This document shows, piece after piece, positions 41,879 through 51,167 of a DNA stretch of 64,000 nt; the first letter of the stretch is position 1, and the number at the start of each line of letters is the position of its first letter. The translations under genes and the position numbers were made by a program. Location of the stretch: positions 186,001 to 250,000 of the forward strand of contig JAEZJJ010000033.1 in NCBI GenBank assembly GCA_023436395.1, in the 5' to 3' direction. Source of the DNA: Bacillota bacterium. Its GTDB lineage: Bacteria > Bacillota > Clostridia > Lachnospirales > Cellulosilyticaceae. A model generated the notes under the pieces. It was not told the origin of the DNA, did not search any database, and was given only the letters and a program-made list of their open reading frames with translations.

Positions 41879-43180
41879 ATGATTAATTTGAAGAGGTATG
41901 AGCAAGTGACTCATACGCAGCTCTGGACTTACAAAGGAAGAGTTACAAGAGTAGTAGGAATGAGTATAGAGACACTTGGTCCCATGGCACAAATTGGTGA
42001 TATTTGTTATATTAAGCCTAAAGGCAAAAAAGGACTCGTAACAGCAGAGGTAGTCGGTTTTAAAGATGAATATTTGTTGTTAATGCCCCTAGGAAATTTA
42101 GAGGGTATCGGCCCGGGGTGTGAGGTGATTGCCTATGGAGATAAACTAAGCATAAAAGTAGATGAAAGCTTATTGGGAAAGGTAGTAGATTGGCAAGCTA
42201 AACCTATTGATAAACAAGAAATTTTTTGCAAGCACCAAGTACCAATTGATAATGTAGCACCTAATCCGCTTACAAGGAACCGCATAACGACTCCCCTACA
42301 GTTAGGTGTACGTGCTATAGATGGTATGTTAACCGTAGGAAAAGGACAAAGAATAGGGATATTTGCAGGTAGTGGTGTTGGAAAAAGTACATTAATGGGT
42401 ATGATTGCAAGGAATGCTTTAGCCGATATAAATATTATAGCATTGATAGGGGAGAGAGGAAGAGAAGTAAGGGAATTTATCGAAAATGACTTGCAAGAGG
42501 AAGGTCTTAGACGTTCCATTGTAGTTGTTGCAACTTCTGATCAACCGGCGCTTATGCGACTAAAGGCTGCAATGACAGCAACAGCTTTGGCAGAATATTT
42601 TAGGGAACAAGGACAAGATGTATTACTTATGATGGACTCGCTTACAAGATTTTCTATGGCACAAAGAGAAATAGGCCTTGCTATAGGGGAACCACCTGTA
42701 TCTAGAGGGTACACACCTTCTGTTTTTGCACAATTACCAAAACTTTTAGAGAGAGCTGGAAATTCAAATAAGGGTAGTATTACAGGTATGTATACAGTTC
42801 TTGTGGATGGTGATGATTTTAACGAACCTATAACAGATACGGCTAGAGGTATATTAGATGGACATATTGTGTTATCTAGAAAACTTGCAAACAAAGGTCA
42901 TTATCCGGCCATAGATGTTTTAGCGAGTATATCTAGGGTTATGAGTAATATTGTTTCTGAAGAACATAAGTATTTTGCTAGAGAGATAAAGAAACATATG
43001 GCGGTATATAAGGAGGCTGAGGACTTAATTAATGTAGGTGCTTATAATAAGGGAAGTAATGAAGAAATAGATATTGCTATCGATAAAATGAAGCTGATTA
43101 ATGAATTCTTATGTCAAAATGTAGGTGATAAAATTGAATTTAATAATACTTTACATCATATGCATGAAATAATAGAGTAG
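41879..43180 (+). CDS. fliI: Flagellum-specific ATPase FliI
   Basis: A 433-residue hexameric ATPase that powers unloading of export substrates. It has Walker A GIFAGSGVGKSTLMGM near residue 161, ALIGERGREVREF near 187, Walker B VLLMMDSLTRFSMAQREI near 241, and the F1-like GEPPVSRGYTPSVFAQLP near 262. AGGTGGT precedes the ATG. It is homologous to F1 beta, but the context is flagellar. Confidence 0.97.
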   Translation: MINLKRYEQVTHTQLWTYKGRVTRVVGMSIETLGPMAQIGDICYIKPKGKKGLVTAEVVGFKDEYLLLMPLGNLEGIGPGCEVIAYGDKLSIKVDESLLGKVVDWQAKPIDKQEIFCKHQVPIDNVAPNPLTRNRITTPLQLGVRAIDGMLTVGKGQRIGIFAGSGVGKSTLMGMIARNALADINIIALIGERGREVREFIENDLQEEGLRRSIVVVATSDQPALMRLKAAMTATALAEYFREQGQDVLLMMDSLTRFSMAQREIGLAIGEPPVSRGYTPSVFAQLPKLLERAGNSNKGSITGMYTVLVDGDDFNEPITDTARGILDGHIVLSRKLANKGHYPAIDVLASISRVMSNIVSEEHKYFAREIKKHMAVYKEAEDLINVGAYNKGSNEEIDIAIDKMKLINEFLCQNVGDKIEFNNTLHHMHEIIE

Positions 43181-43183
43181 GGT

Positions 43184-43633
43184 GTGAATATGTTTAAATA
43201 TAAATTAGAACCTATTTTAAGTTTGAAAGAAAAGATGGAAGATAATAAAAAAAGAGAGTTAGGATTAGCAAATCAGTCATATGAAAAGGCTAAGGCTGAA
43301 AAGGCTAAGTTGGTTGAGACTAGGAATAAAGCATATGAAGAAGCAAAAATACAAAATAATAATAAAGTGAATATTGAACATTTAAAGCAGTTAAATCAAT
43401 ATTTAAACTATATGAAGCGTGAGATTCATCTTAAAGAGCAAGAAGTCATAAAAGCTGCAATAAAGGTAGATGAAAAAAGAAGTGAATTAATAGAAGCAGT
43501 GAAAGAAAGAAAAATTCTAGAGAATCTTAAAGAACTTAAACTAGAAGAATACAAAGAAGAAGAAAGTAAAAAAGAAAATAATATTATAGATGAAATAGTT
43601 ACCTATAAATTTGGATCGAGTAAAAAGGAGTGA
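43184..43633 (+). CDS. fliJ: Flagellar export chaperone FliJ
   Basis: A 149-residue, nearly all-helical protein very rich in Lys and Glu. It begins FKYKLEPILSLKEKMEDNKK, the usual FliJ N-terminus. It forms the coiled-coil stalk inside the FliI ring and escorts export chaperones. It starts 3 nt after fliI and ends just before the motE-like gene. Confidence 0.88.
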   Translation: MNMFKYKLEPILSLKEKMEDNKKRELGLANQSYEKAKAEKAKLVETRNKAYEEAKIQNNNKVNIEHLKQLNQYLNYMKREIHLKEQEVIKAAIKVDEKRSELIEAVKERKILENLKELKLEEYKEEESKKENNIIDEIVTYKFGSSKKE

Positions 43634-43638
43634 GATAA

Positions 43639-44349
43639 ATGGGGAAGGACACAAAAGCAAAGAATGTAATAGAAATGAATAATGTTATCCCTCCTTTAAG
43701 AGTCAAAAAACGTAAGAAGAAAAAGTGGTTAGTTATTATAATTATTCTTATCATTTTAGGTGGTTTAGGTTTTATATTTAGAATGCCGATTTTAAATTTC
43801 TTAAGAAATGTACCTGTAATTGAGAAGTTGATTCCTAGCATACAAGAAACAAGTGCTGACCTCTCAAAGGAAGAGCTTCTTACTCTATATAACGAGCAAA
43901 AGCAAGAGCTCCAAAAGTTACAGGATAAAATAAACATTCTTGAAACTACAAATCAAGATTTACAAAAAAGAAATGATAGTTTAAAGGAATATGAAATGAA
44001 ATATACAGATTTTCTAACGCAAAAAAAGGCGTGGGATGAATCCATAGCAGAAGACAATCCCGAATTGTTTATCACACAGTTCGAAGAGATATATCCTGAT
44101 ATAGCAGCCGAAATCTACGAAACATTAAAGGGAGAAGCTGTAGCCACTAAAGAACAACAAGTAGTAGCTAAGTCAGTAGGTGAGATGGATGCAGATCAAG
44201 CAGCAAAGGCTTTAGAAGTACTTTTGACAACCGACTCTGAGCTTGTTCAGGTAATTGTTAAGAATATGAATAGTGAGCAAAAATCTCTTGTTTTAAGTAG
44301 CATGACATCTGAGGGTGCGGCAAAAGTCATTAAACTTATATCACCATAA
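43639..44349 (+). CDS. motE: MotE-like / YlxF-type flagellar protein
   Basis: A 236-residue protein with a basic cytoplasmic N-terminus, one membrane helix (about 34-56), a coiled coil (about 80-125) and a C-terminal MgtE-N-like domain with GEMDADQAAKALEVLLTTD. This layout and the position between fliJ and fliK match MotE/YlxF of Firmicutes, thought to chaperone or stabilise the stator. AAAAGGAG precedes the start. The symbol is by family resemblance. Confidence 0.75.
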   Translation: MGKDTKAKNVIEMNNVIPPLRVKKRKKKKWLVIIIILIILGGLGFIFRMPILNFLRNVPVIEKLIPSIQETSADLSKEELLTLYNEQKQELQKLQDKINILETTNQDLQKRNDSLKEYEMKYTDFLTQKKAWDESIAEDNPELFITQFEEIYPDIAAEIYETLKGEAVATKEQQVVAKSVGEMDADQAAKALEVLLTTDSELVQVIVKNMNSEQKSLVLSSMTSEGAAKVIKLISP

Positions 44350-44383
44350 TTTATAAATGAGGTGAAGAGGAAGGAGGAGAAGT

Positions 44384-45736
44384 ATGGGACAAGTTGGGTT
44401 AGATACATTATTTACTACAGGAACCGTACCCAATGCAGATTTTTTGTGTAACATGAATAAGAGTGCAGTAAATCGGAGTGATAACCGCTCATTTGAAAAA
44501 GCACTTGATAAAGCAAAGAGTACGCAGGTAAAACCTAAAGAAAGTAGTAATAGAGATGAAAATGTAAACAAATTAAAAGATACAGAAAAGAACCTTAGTA
44601 ATCAAGTGAATGAAGGAACTAAAAGTGATTTAAAAGATCCAGTTAAAGCTGATGCTACAACCATCGAAAAAGTACAAGAAGAGGATGAGAAAGTATCAGA
44701 TAAGGATAAAATAAATAAGGATATTCTTCTATTATTAAGTCAAACCTTGGAGATTACACCGCAGCAGTTAGATAAACTGCTTACACAGATGGGATATCAG
44801 CCATCAGATTTATTAAAACAAGAAGTATTTGGTGAATTTATAGGCGAAGTCTATAACCAATTAAAAGGTGAAAATTTATTGTTTGTAGAAGAAGGTTTGC
44901 CAAATATTAGTAAACTTTTCGAACAAATCCAGTCAATATTTCAACAAGTGGATACTAATAGGAGTAAAGAACTAATTCCAAATGCATCTCTTAATATAGA
45001 AAGTGTAATGGAGCTTCCTTCTAGTGAAGTAGGGAAAGAGGAAGTAAGACAGAGTGTTAATATTCAAAGGACAGACTTATCCGAAAACCCTAAGAGTGTA
45101 GAGGAAATGCAAGTTTATAATACTGTACAGACTATTAATCAAAAGGAAGGCGTACAAAGTGTAGTAGATCCTAAGCAAACCCAGTTGATAATGGAGAATA
45201 CGCTTAATGAAAATGCCAAAATGGATTTAGGTATAGTTGTACCTATTCAAAATTTTACATCTACAGCCTATACACAAATATGGACCTCCCAAGAAACAAG
45301 TATAGCTACTAGTCTACAAAATTCTCAAGTCGTTGAAACTAATATTATTGAGCAAATTGACTTTAAAACCTTAGGATCTACAAAAGAAATTCATCTTCAA
45401 TTATCACCTAAAACACTAGGAGAATTAAGTATTAAGATTATAGAAGAAAGTAGTAGTATTGTAGCTCAAATTAAGGTGGATAGTGAAAAGACAAGAGCTA
45501 TTTTAATGAATGAGATGAACTCACTCAAAGAAGCTTTAGAAGAAGGTGGATTAACTGTTACAGATGTAAGAGTAGATATTAAGCAAGATAGTCACCAATC
45601 ACAAATGGAGCAACAAAAGCAAAAGTCAAGCCGAAGAATCCAAGAAATTATAGCAAAACATATGGAAGAGTTCAATGGTGAGGACGAAGTACTAGCACAA
45701 AAAATAAGTGATTCAGAAGTTGATTACATGGTATAA
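44384..45736 (+). CDS. fliK: Flagellar hook-length control protein FliK
   Basis: A 450-residue secreted ruler protein. The N-terminal two thirds are low-complexity, rich in Ser, Asn, Glu and Gln, and poorly conserved. The C-terminal Flg_hook domain (about 345-410) is recognisable by IHLQLSPKTLGELSIKI and LKEALEEGGLTVTDVRVD. It ends hook growth by switching export specificity through FlhB. GGAAGGAGGAG precedes the ATG, and flgD follows by 11 nt. Confidence 0.9.
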   Translation: MGQVGLDTLFTTGTVPNADFLCNMNKSAVNRSDNRSFEKALDKAKSTQVKPKESSNRDENVNKLKDTEKNLSNQVNEGTKSDLKDPVKADATTIEKVQEEDEKVSDKDKINKDILLLLSQTLEITPQQLDKLLTQMGYQPSDLLKQEVFGEFIGEVYNQLKGENLLFVEEGLPNISKLFEQIQSIFQQVDTNRSKELIPNASLNIESVMELPSSEVGKEEVRQSVNIQRTDLSENPKSVEEMQVYNTVQTINQKEGVQSVVDPKQTQLIMENTLNENAKMDLGIVVPIQNFTSTAYTQIWTSQETSIATSLQNSQVVETNIIEQIDFKTLGSTKEIHLQLSPKTLGELSIKIIEESSSIVAQIKVDSEKTRAILMNEMNSLKEALEEGGLTVTDVRVDIKQDSHQSQMEQQKQKSSRRIQEIIAKHMEEFNGEDEVLAQKISDSEVDYMV

Positions 45737-45747
45737 GGGGTGAAAGA

Positions 45748-46563
45748 ATGTCGACAAATGTTTCTAGTATAGCAGGGGTAGATAGTGATTATCTAAAAAT
45801 AACTGAAGAAGTAAAAAGTCAATCAGAATTAGATAAGGATGCTTTTATTAATTTATTAGTAACTCAAATGAAATATCAAGATCCGTTAGAACCGATGGAT
45901 AACTCTGAAATGCTTGCACAACTTGCACAATTTACCGCACTTGAGCAAATGATGAATGTAGCTCAGGCGTCTCAAAAGCAACTAGCTAATGGAATGATAG
46001 GTAAATATGTTGAATACCTTTATGAGAACTCAGAAGAGGGTATCTCTGAATATCGTGTAGGAAAAGTAGATTATGTAAAAATGACGGGAGATACACCTGT
46101 TTTAGGAATAGGAGATGTAGAGGTAAAAATGGATGCTGTTTATCAAGTATATGATAGTAGTAACATTGAGGCTAATACAACTGCTTTCCAATTATTAGGC
46201 AAGACTGTTCAAGGTCTATTAGAGGAGACTAAGGAAGATGGTTCAAAAGCTAGCGTTATTATTGAAGGGGAAGTTTTAGGTATAGAAATGAAGGATGGTA
46301 ATCCATACTTAGCTATAGGAACTGGTGCAAAGAAAGTATCTATTGCCTTTGATAAAGTTCAAAATGTAGTGGATAAGCCAAGTATAACAGGTAAACTTGT
46401 TACAGGAACCTATATTGATGAAAAGGGAGAAACACAAAAAATAACTGGAATAGCAGAATACATACGTATTGAAAAATCAGATACTGTTGTTTATGTAAAA
46501 GATGGAGAAAAAGGTGTGTTCGTTAAATTTAAGAATATTTCTTTGATAGAAGATAATAAGTAA
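45748..46563 (+). CDS. flgD: Flagellar hook-capping protein FlgD
   Basis: Caps the growing hook to let FlgE polymerise. The conserved N-terminal region is LDKDAFINLLVTQMKYQDP then LEPMDNSEMLAQLAQFTALEQM (residues about 29-70). At 271 residues it is longer than the short Bacillus FlgD. The extra C-terminal half looks beta-rich, with GKLVTGTYIDEKGETQKI. AAGGGGTG precedes the ATG. It lies directly before flgE. Confidence 0.92.
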   Translation: MSTNVSSIAGVDSDYLKITEEVKSQSELDKDAFINLLVTQMKYQDPLEPMDNSEMLAQLAQFTALEQMMNVAQASQKQLANGMIGKYVEYLYENSEEGISEYRVGKVDYVKMTGDTPVLGIGDVEVKMDAVYQVYDSSNIEANTTAFQLLGKTVQGLLEETKEDGSKASVIIEGEVLGIEMKDGNPYLAIGTGAKKVSIAFDKVQNVVDKPSITGKLVTGTYIDEKGETQKITGIAEYIRIEKSDTVVYVKDGEKGVFVKFKNISLIEDNK

Positions 46564-46587
46564 GATAAAAAGAGGAGGTAGCTTCAT

Positions 46588-47898
46588 ATGATGAGATCAA
46601 TGTTTTCTGGTGTATCTGGTCTTAAGGTACATCAGACAAGAATGGACGTTATAGGTAATAATATTGCAAATGTTAATACAGTAGGGTATAAATCACAACG
46701 TGTCACTTTTAGTGATGTTTTTTCTCAGACCATTCAAGGGGCCAGTTCAGCTAATGATGAGACGGGTAGAGGCGGAGTTAACCCCATGCAAGTAGGGCTT
46801 GGTGTAAATGTATCTTCTATTGATATACTAATGACACAAGGAGCAGCACAAAGAACAGATAATCCCTTTGATTTAATGGTAAATGGAGATGGATTTATTG
46901 TAGTAGGGGATGCAAATGGTACATACTTTACACGTGCAGGGGCTTTAAGACAAGATGACGAAGGGAATCTAGTGATTCCAAATGGAATGAAAGTAAAAGG
47001 TTGGCCTTCAGTATATGATGATACAAAGAAAGAGTATGTTATTCAAAGACAAGAGGTAACGGATATTAACTTAGGAGATCCATCTATTAAAAGTTCGAGT
47101 CCAACAATGACTAAGAATGTACAATTAGCAGGAAATCTTTGTAATACGGAGACACAAGATGTTGTAACCTCTGTTACATTTTATGATAGTTTAGGGAATC
47201 CTTACAACTTAAAGTTAACATTAAGAAGGAGTAAAGATGGAACATCAGGAGCTGTAGTGCCTAATAAATGGGATATTATACCAGCTACTGAAATTACTGA
47301 TCCTAAAGGTAATAAGGTAACCGTAGATCCAGGTTTAACACCAACCGCATTGGAATTTAATGAAAATGGGGTTTTGATAACACCTACATCTGCAGAACTT
47401 ACTATTGCCTTTACAACATCAGGAGGGACAGGAACTACAAAGATAGATGCAACAGGCTCTACAATTAGTGATTTAAAAGTAGATCTTAGTGGATTAACCC
47501 AGTATGCAAATGATACAAATGTTCAGCCAAAGACTCTAGATGGAAATATGGCAGGGAAACTTTCTGGTTATAAGATTGGAAATGATGGCATTATTACTGC
47601 AACCTATGATAATGGAGATCAAAGAGATATTGCTCAAGTTATAGTGGCTGAATTTGATAATCCAGCTGGTCTTGAAAAGGTAGGAGATAACCTTTACACA
47701 AATACGTCCAACTCAGGTGATTTTGACGGAATAGGAAAAACAGGTGTATTTAATACAGGTGTATTAGAAATGTCCAATGTTGACCTTTCAGCTGAGTTTA
47801 CAGATATGATTGTTACACAAAGAGGTTTCCAGGCCAATTCAAGAATTATATCTGTTTCAGATGAAATGCTTCAAGAACTTACGAACCTAAAACGTTAA
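46588..47898 (+). CDS. flgE: Flagellar hook protein FlgE
   Basis: A 436-residue hook subunit. The N-terminal motif is SMFSGVSGLKVHQTRMD and GNNIANVNTVGYKS; the C-terminal motif is SNVDLSAEFTDMIVTQRGFQ then ANSRIISVSDEML. The middle is variable, including a Thr/Gly-rich section near 270-295. AGAGGAGGTAG precedes the ATG; the second ATG at 46591 is also possible. No separate conserved small gene lies between flgD and flgE. Confidence 0.95.
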   Translation: MMRSMFSGVSGLKVHQTRMDVIGNNIANVNTVGYKSQRVTFSDVFSQTIQGASSANDETGRGGVNPMQVGLGVNVSSIDILMTQGAAQRTDNPFDLMVNGDGFIVVGDANGTYFTRAGALRQDDEGNLVIPNGMKVKGWPSVYDDTKKEYVIQRQEVTDINLGDPSIKSSSPTMTKNVQLAGNLCNTETQDVVTSVTFYDSLGNPYNLKLTLRRSKDGTSGAVVPNKWDIIPATEITDPKGNKVTVDPGLTPTALEFNENGVLITPTSAELTIAFTTSGGTGTTKIDATGSTISDLKVDLSGLTQYANDTNVQPKTLDGNMAGKLSGYKIGNDGIITATYDNGDQRDIAQVIVAEFDNPAGLEKVGDNLYTNTSNSGDFDGIGKTGVFNTGVLEMSNVDLSAEFTDMIVTQRGFQANSRIISVSDEMLQELTNLKR

Positions 47899-47914
47899 TG
47901 TATAGGAGAAGCTT

Positions 47915-48115
47915 ATGATTATACTGACAAAAATAAATAATCAAGATTTTGCTATTAATTCAGATTTGATTGAAACCATAGAGCAAACACCGGACACTAT
48001 TATAACAATGACAACTGGAAATAAGTATGTTGTAAAACAATCACAAGAAGAAATTATAAGACGTATTATTCAGTATAAAAGAAAAATATATCTTGTAAGT
48101 GAAGGGGAGGAATAG
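47915..48115 (+). CDS. flbD: FlbD-family flagellar protein
   Basis: A 66-residue protein with the family pattern MIILTKINNQDFAINSDLIE and ETPDTIITMTTGNKYVV. It is common between flgE and motA in Firmicutes (SwrD in Bacillus, which raises motor torque). TAGGAGAAG precedes the ATG. Its 3' end overlaps the leader of motA. Confidence 0.88.
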   Translation: MIILTKINNQDFAINSDLIETIEQTPDTIITMTTGNKYVVKQSQEEIIRRIIQYKRKIYLVSEGEE

Positions 48116-48119
48116 ACAA

Positions 48120-48905
48120 GTGGATATTTCTACAATAATAGGGCTAGTCGCAGGATTTACATTTGTTATTATATCCATTGGTTTAGGGGGAGGTGCGGTA
48201 CCTCGTTTCCTTGACTGGCCTTCTGTAATGATTGTATTTGGAGGGGTTATCTCAGCCCTTTTTGTTTCATATCCTATGGCAAAGTTTATTGAAGGTTTTA
48301 AAACTGTAAAACATGCATTTTCTAAGAAAGATATTAATCCTACAGAAGTTATTTCTAAAATTAATGAATTAGCTTTATCAGCTAGAAAGGAAGGGTTACT
48401 AGCCCTTGAAGAAATTGCACAGGACATGGATGATCAGTTTTTACAGAAAGGGATTTTACTTATAGTAGATGGGACAGATGCAGAACTCTTAAGAAATATT
48501 CTAGAGACAGAGATTGCCTTTGTGGAAAATAGACATAAAGATAATCAAAAGTTTTGGGATAGCATTGCTGAATTAGGTCCTGCGTGGGGAATGATAGGAA
48601 CACTTATAGGGCTTATTATTATGTTAGATAATTTAAATGATCCATCTACTCTAGGTCCCAAAATGGCAGTTGCACTTATTACTACTTTTTACGGTTCTAT
48701 GATTGCCAATTTAGTAGCAACACCTATTTCCAATAAACTTAAATTAAAGAGTAATGAAGAAATCTTACATAAACAGGTTATGGTAGAAGGATTATTGTCG
48801 ATTCAAGCAGGTGAAAATCCAAGAGTCATTGAAGAAAAACTTAAGGCATTCCTATCTCCTGGTACACGTAAAGTATTTGATGATAAAACTAAAGTAGAGG
48901 AATAG
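48120..48905 (+). CDS. motA: Flagellar stator protein MotA
   Basis: A proton- or sodium-channel stator subunit of about 261 residues with four membrane segments: about 2-22, 32-50, 145-165 and 180-200. It has the conserved AELGPAWGMIGTLIGLI near residue 150. The GTG at 48120 is chosen for the SD GGGGAGGA 10 nt upstream and gives the usual N-terminus DISTIIGLVAGF. The longer GTG start at 48099 lies in flbD. Confidence 0.93.
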   Translation: MDISTIIGLVAGFTFVIISIGLGGGAVPRFLDWPSVMIVFGGVISALFVSYPMAKFIEGFKTVKHAFSKKDINPTEVISKINELALSARKEGLLALEEIAQDMDDQFLQKGILLIVDGTDAELLRNILETEIAFVENRHKDNQKFWDSIAELGPAWGMIGTLIGLIIMLDNLNDPSTLGPKMAVALITTFYGSMIANLVATPISNKLKLKSNEEILHKQVMVEGLLSIQAGENPRVIEEKLKAFLSPGTRKVFDDKTKVEE

Positions 48906-48917
48906 GCGGTGAGATAA

Positions 48918-49664
48918 ATGAAAAGGATGGAAGATGAACCTAAAAAAGGTGCACCCGCTTATATGAATACCTACGGTGATATGATGACTTTACTTCTCAC
49001 CTTTTTTGTACTTTTATTTGCAATGTCCACAGTAGATGCAGAGAAGTTTGAAGCACTAGCCTCTTCATTTAATGCATCGGTTAGTATCTTTGAAGGTGGA
49101 CAGACGATACGTATTGATAATAATGTATTAGAAAATGGGATGTCTCAGTTTCCTGTAAAAGAAACACAATTCTCTATAGAGCAAGCCTATCAAAAAGACC
49201 AAGAGACTGCAAAGGCTGAAGAAGATATTAAGGCCTATATTAAAGCAAAAGAAATAGATGATAAGGTGACGGTTCAAAAGAATGGTGATACAATCGTTAT
49301 TCGTTTTGCAGATATTATACTATTTGATACAGGTAAAGCAGATATAAAGCCAGGAGCCATTCCAAGTTTAAATCTAGTAGGAGAAAAATTAAGGGAATAC
49401 CTTAATATGGGGTATCACCTTCAAGTAGAAGGACATACAGATAATCAACCTATTCATACAGCTCAATTTCCTAGTAACTGGGAACTTTCTAGTGCAAGGG
49501 CTATTGCTGTAATGAGATTTTATTTAGAGGAAATGGATTTTAATCCTTCACAAATATCAGCAGAGGGAAAGGGTGAATATCATCCAATTAGTTCTAATAC
49601 AACTAAAGAAGAACGGGCTCAAAATAGACGAGTAGAAATTAAACTTAGTAAATCAAGTTCATAG
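48918..49664 (+). CDS. motB: Flagellar stator protein MotB
   Basis: A 248-residue partner of MotA. The N-terminal membrane helix contains the plug and ion-binding Asp in YMNTYGDMMTLLLTFFVLLF (Asp near residue 21 or its neighbourhood). A C-terminal OmpA-like peptidoglycan-binding domain has VEGHTDNQPI near 175 and ELSSARAIAVMRF. GGCGGTGAG precedes the ATG. The ion specificity cannot be read with certainty. Confidence 0.94.
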   Translation: MKRMEDEPKKGAPAYMNTYGDMMTLLLTFFVLLFAMSTVDAEKFEALASSFNASVSIFEGGQTIRIDNNVLENGMSQFPVKETQFSIEQAYQKDQETAKAEEDIKAYIKAKEIDDKVTVQKNGDTIVIRFADIILFDTGKADIKPGAIPSLNLVGEKLREYLNMGYHLQVEGHTDNQPIHTAQFPSNWELSSARAIAVMRFYLEEMDFNPSQISAEGKGEYHPISSNTTKEERAQNRRVEIKLSKSSS

Positions 49665-49683
49665 AAATAAGGGGGGTTGAAAA

Positions 49684-50154
49684 TTGGAAGGTAAATTTAA
49701 GCTTTTTGTAGTCACAGCAATTATCATATTGGGAATATCCGTTGCAGGTGTGGCTTTCTTTCTGGTTAAGCAAATGAATGAGAAATCTGTGACTACGCCA
49801 GAAGCTACAATGGAAGGGACACTAAACCTAGTAGAAATATCTATGGGAGAGGCAATTATGACTAATATTGCTATAAGTGAGGATGAAATTCAACACTTTG
49901 CCAAGATAAAAATTAGCCTAGGCATAAGTGATAATAATAAAAAAGCCTATGAGGCTTTTAATGAGGCACTAACTAGTAAAGCTGCAAGTATAAAAAATGA
50001 ACTCATTGATGTGATAGGAGAGCAAACCTATAGTATGCTAAAGTCAACAGATGGGAAAACAAAATTGGCTGATGAAATTATCGTAAGACTTAATAAATTA
50101 TTAAATACAGATGTTATTAATGAAGTGTATTATGAAGAGTACTTTGTGCAATAA
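49684..50154 (+). CDS. fliL: Flagellar basal body protein FliL
   Basis: A 156-residue membrane protein with one N-terminal helix (about 5-27) and a periplasmic-type domain, which surrounds and supports the stator. The start is TTG 49684, preceded by AGGGGGGTTG. The C-terminus EVYYEEYFVQ matches the family, which ends in a Phe-Val/Ile-x pattern. It lies between motB and fliM. Confidence 0.9.
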   Translation: MEGKFKLFVVTAIIILGISVAGVAFFLVKQMNEKSVTTPEATMEGTLNLVEISMGEAIMTNIAISEDEIQHFAKIKISLGISDNNKKAYEAFNEALTSKAASIKNELIDVIGEQTYSMLKSTDGKTKLADEIIVRLNKLLNTDVINEVYYEEYFVQ

Positions 50155-50180
50155 GTATTATTTAAAGGAGGTGACATAGG

Positions 50181-51167
50181 GTGAGTGAAGTACTGTCACA
50201 AAGTGAAATCGACGAGCTGTTTAAAGCACTCAATACAGGCGAAATTAATATGAGTGAGATGCAAGAAGCTAAAGATCAAAGAGGTGTTAAAATTTATGAT
50301 TTCGCAAGACCCTCTAAATTCTCAAAGGAACAGCTTCGAACATTAGAAATTATTTTCGAAAGCTATGGAAGAGCTATTTCCACCTATTTATCTGGGCACC
50401 TCAGAACTATGGTAACAGCAGAAGTTATGAATGCAGAAGCTGTCACATACTCAGAGTTCTCTAATGCACTGATTAACCCTGTTATTTTAGCAGTTACAGA
50501 TTTTAGACCATTAAAAGGTTCAATCCTTCTTGAACTTTCGCCTAATATGGGATATACAATTATAGATCGTGTATTGGGGGGAAGTGGAAGTGGGCTTGAA
50601 GTTATTAGAGAATTTACAGATATTGAACGGGTAATTTTGGAAAAAATATTCATTCAATTCATCCAACTTTTAGTTGAACCTTGGAAAAATGTAGTTGAAC
50701 TTGATCCAATGCTTGAGAAAATAGAAACAAATTCACAAGTTGTACAAATTATATCCCCAAATGAAATCATAGCCCTTGTTACACTTAATATAAAAATAGG
50801 AAATGTAGCTGGTATGATGAATATATGTATACCGCATTTAGTAATAGAATCCATCATGGATAAATTAAATACTAAATATTGGTTCGCTCAGAAAGAACAA
50901 GAATTAGGACCATCTTATCATGAATATATTGAAAAGATGATTGAAAAATCTAGAATACCTATTAAAGCAGTTTTAGGTAAAACACATGTTACTGTTCGAG
51001 AATTTTTAGAATTATCTAGATCTGATATAGTTAAATTGGATAAGGGTATAGATTCTGGATTGGATATTTATGTTGGCAATATATTGAAGTTTACAGGATT
51101 ACCAGGTCAATATAAAAATAAAGTTGCTATAAAAATTAATCACGTTATACAGAGGGAGGATGAGTAA
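50181..51167 (+). CDS. fliM: Flagellar motor switch protein FliM
   Basis: A C-ring protein that binds phosphorylated CheY. The 328-residue protein has the N-terminal CheY-binding peptide LSQSEIDELFKAL, the middle CheC-like domain and a C-terminal SpoA domain with ILKFTGLPGQYKNKVAIKI. Start GTG 50181 has a near-perfect SD, AAAGGAGGTGAC. The last base overlaps the fliY start. Confidence 0.95.
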   Translation: MSEVLSQSEIDELFKALNTGEINMSEMQEAKDQRGVKIYDFARPSKFSKEQLRTLEIIFESYGRAISTYLSGHLRTMVTAEVMNAEAVTYSEFSNALINPVILAVTDFRPLKGSILLELSPNMGYTIIDRVLGGSGSGLEVIREFTDIERVILEKIFIQFIQLLVEPWKNVVELDPMLEKIETNSQVVQIISPNEIIALVTLNIKIGNVAGMMNICIPHLVIESIMDKLNTKYWFAQKEQELGPSYHEYIEKMIEKSRIPIKAVLGKTHVTVREFLELSRSDIVKLDKGIDSGLDIYVGNILKFTGLPGQYKNKVAIKINHVIQREDE

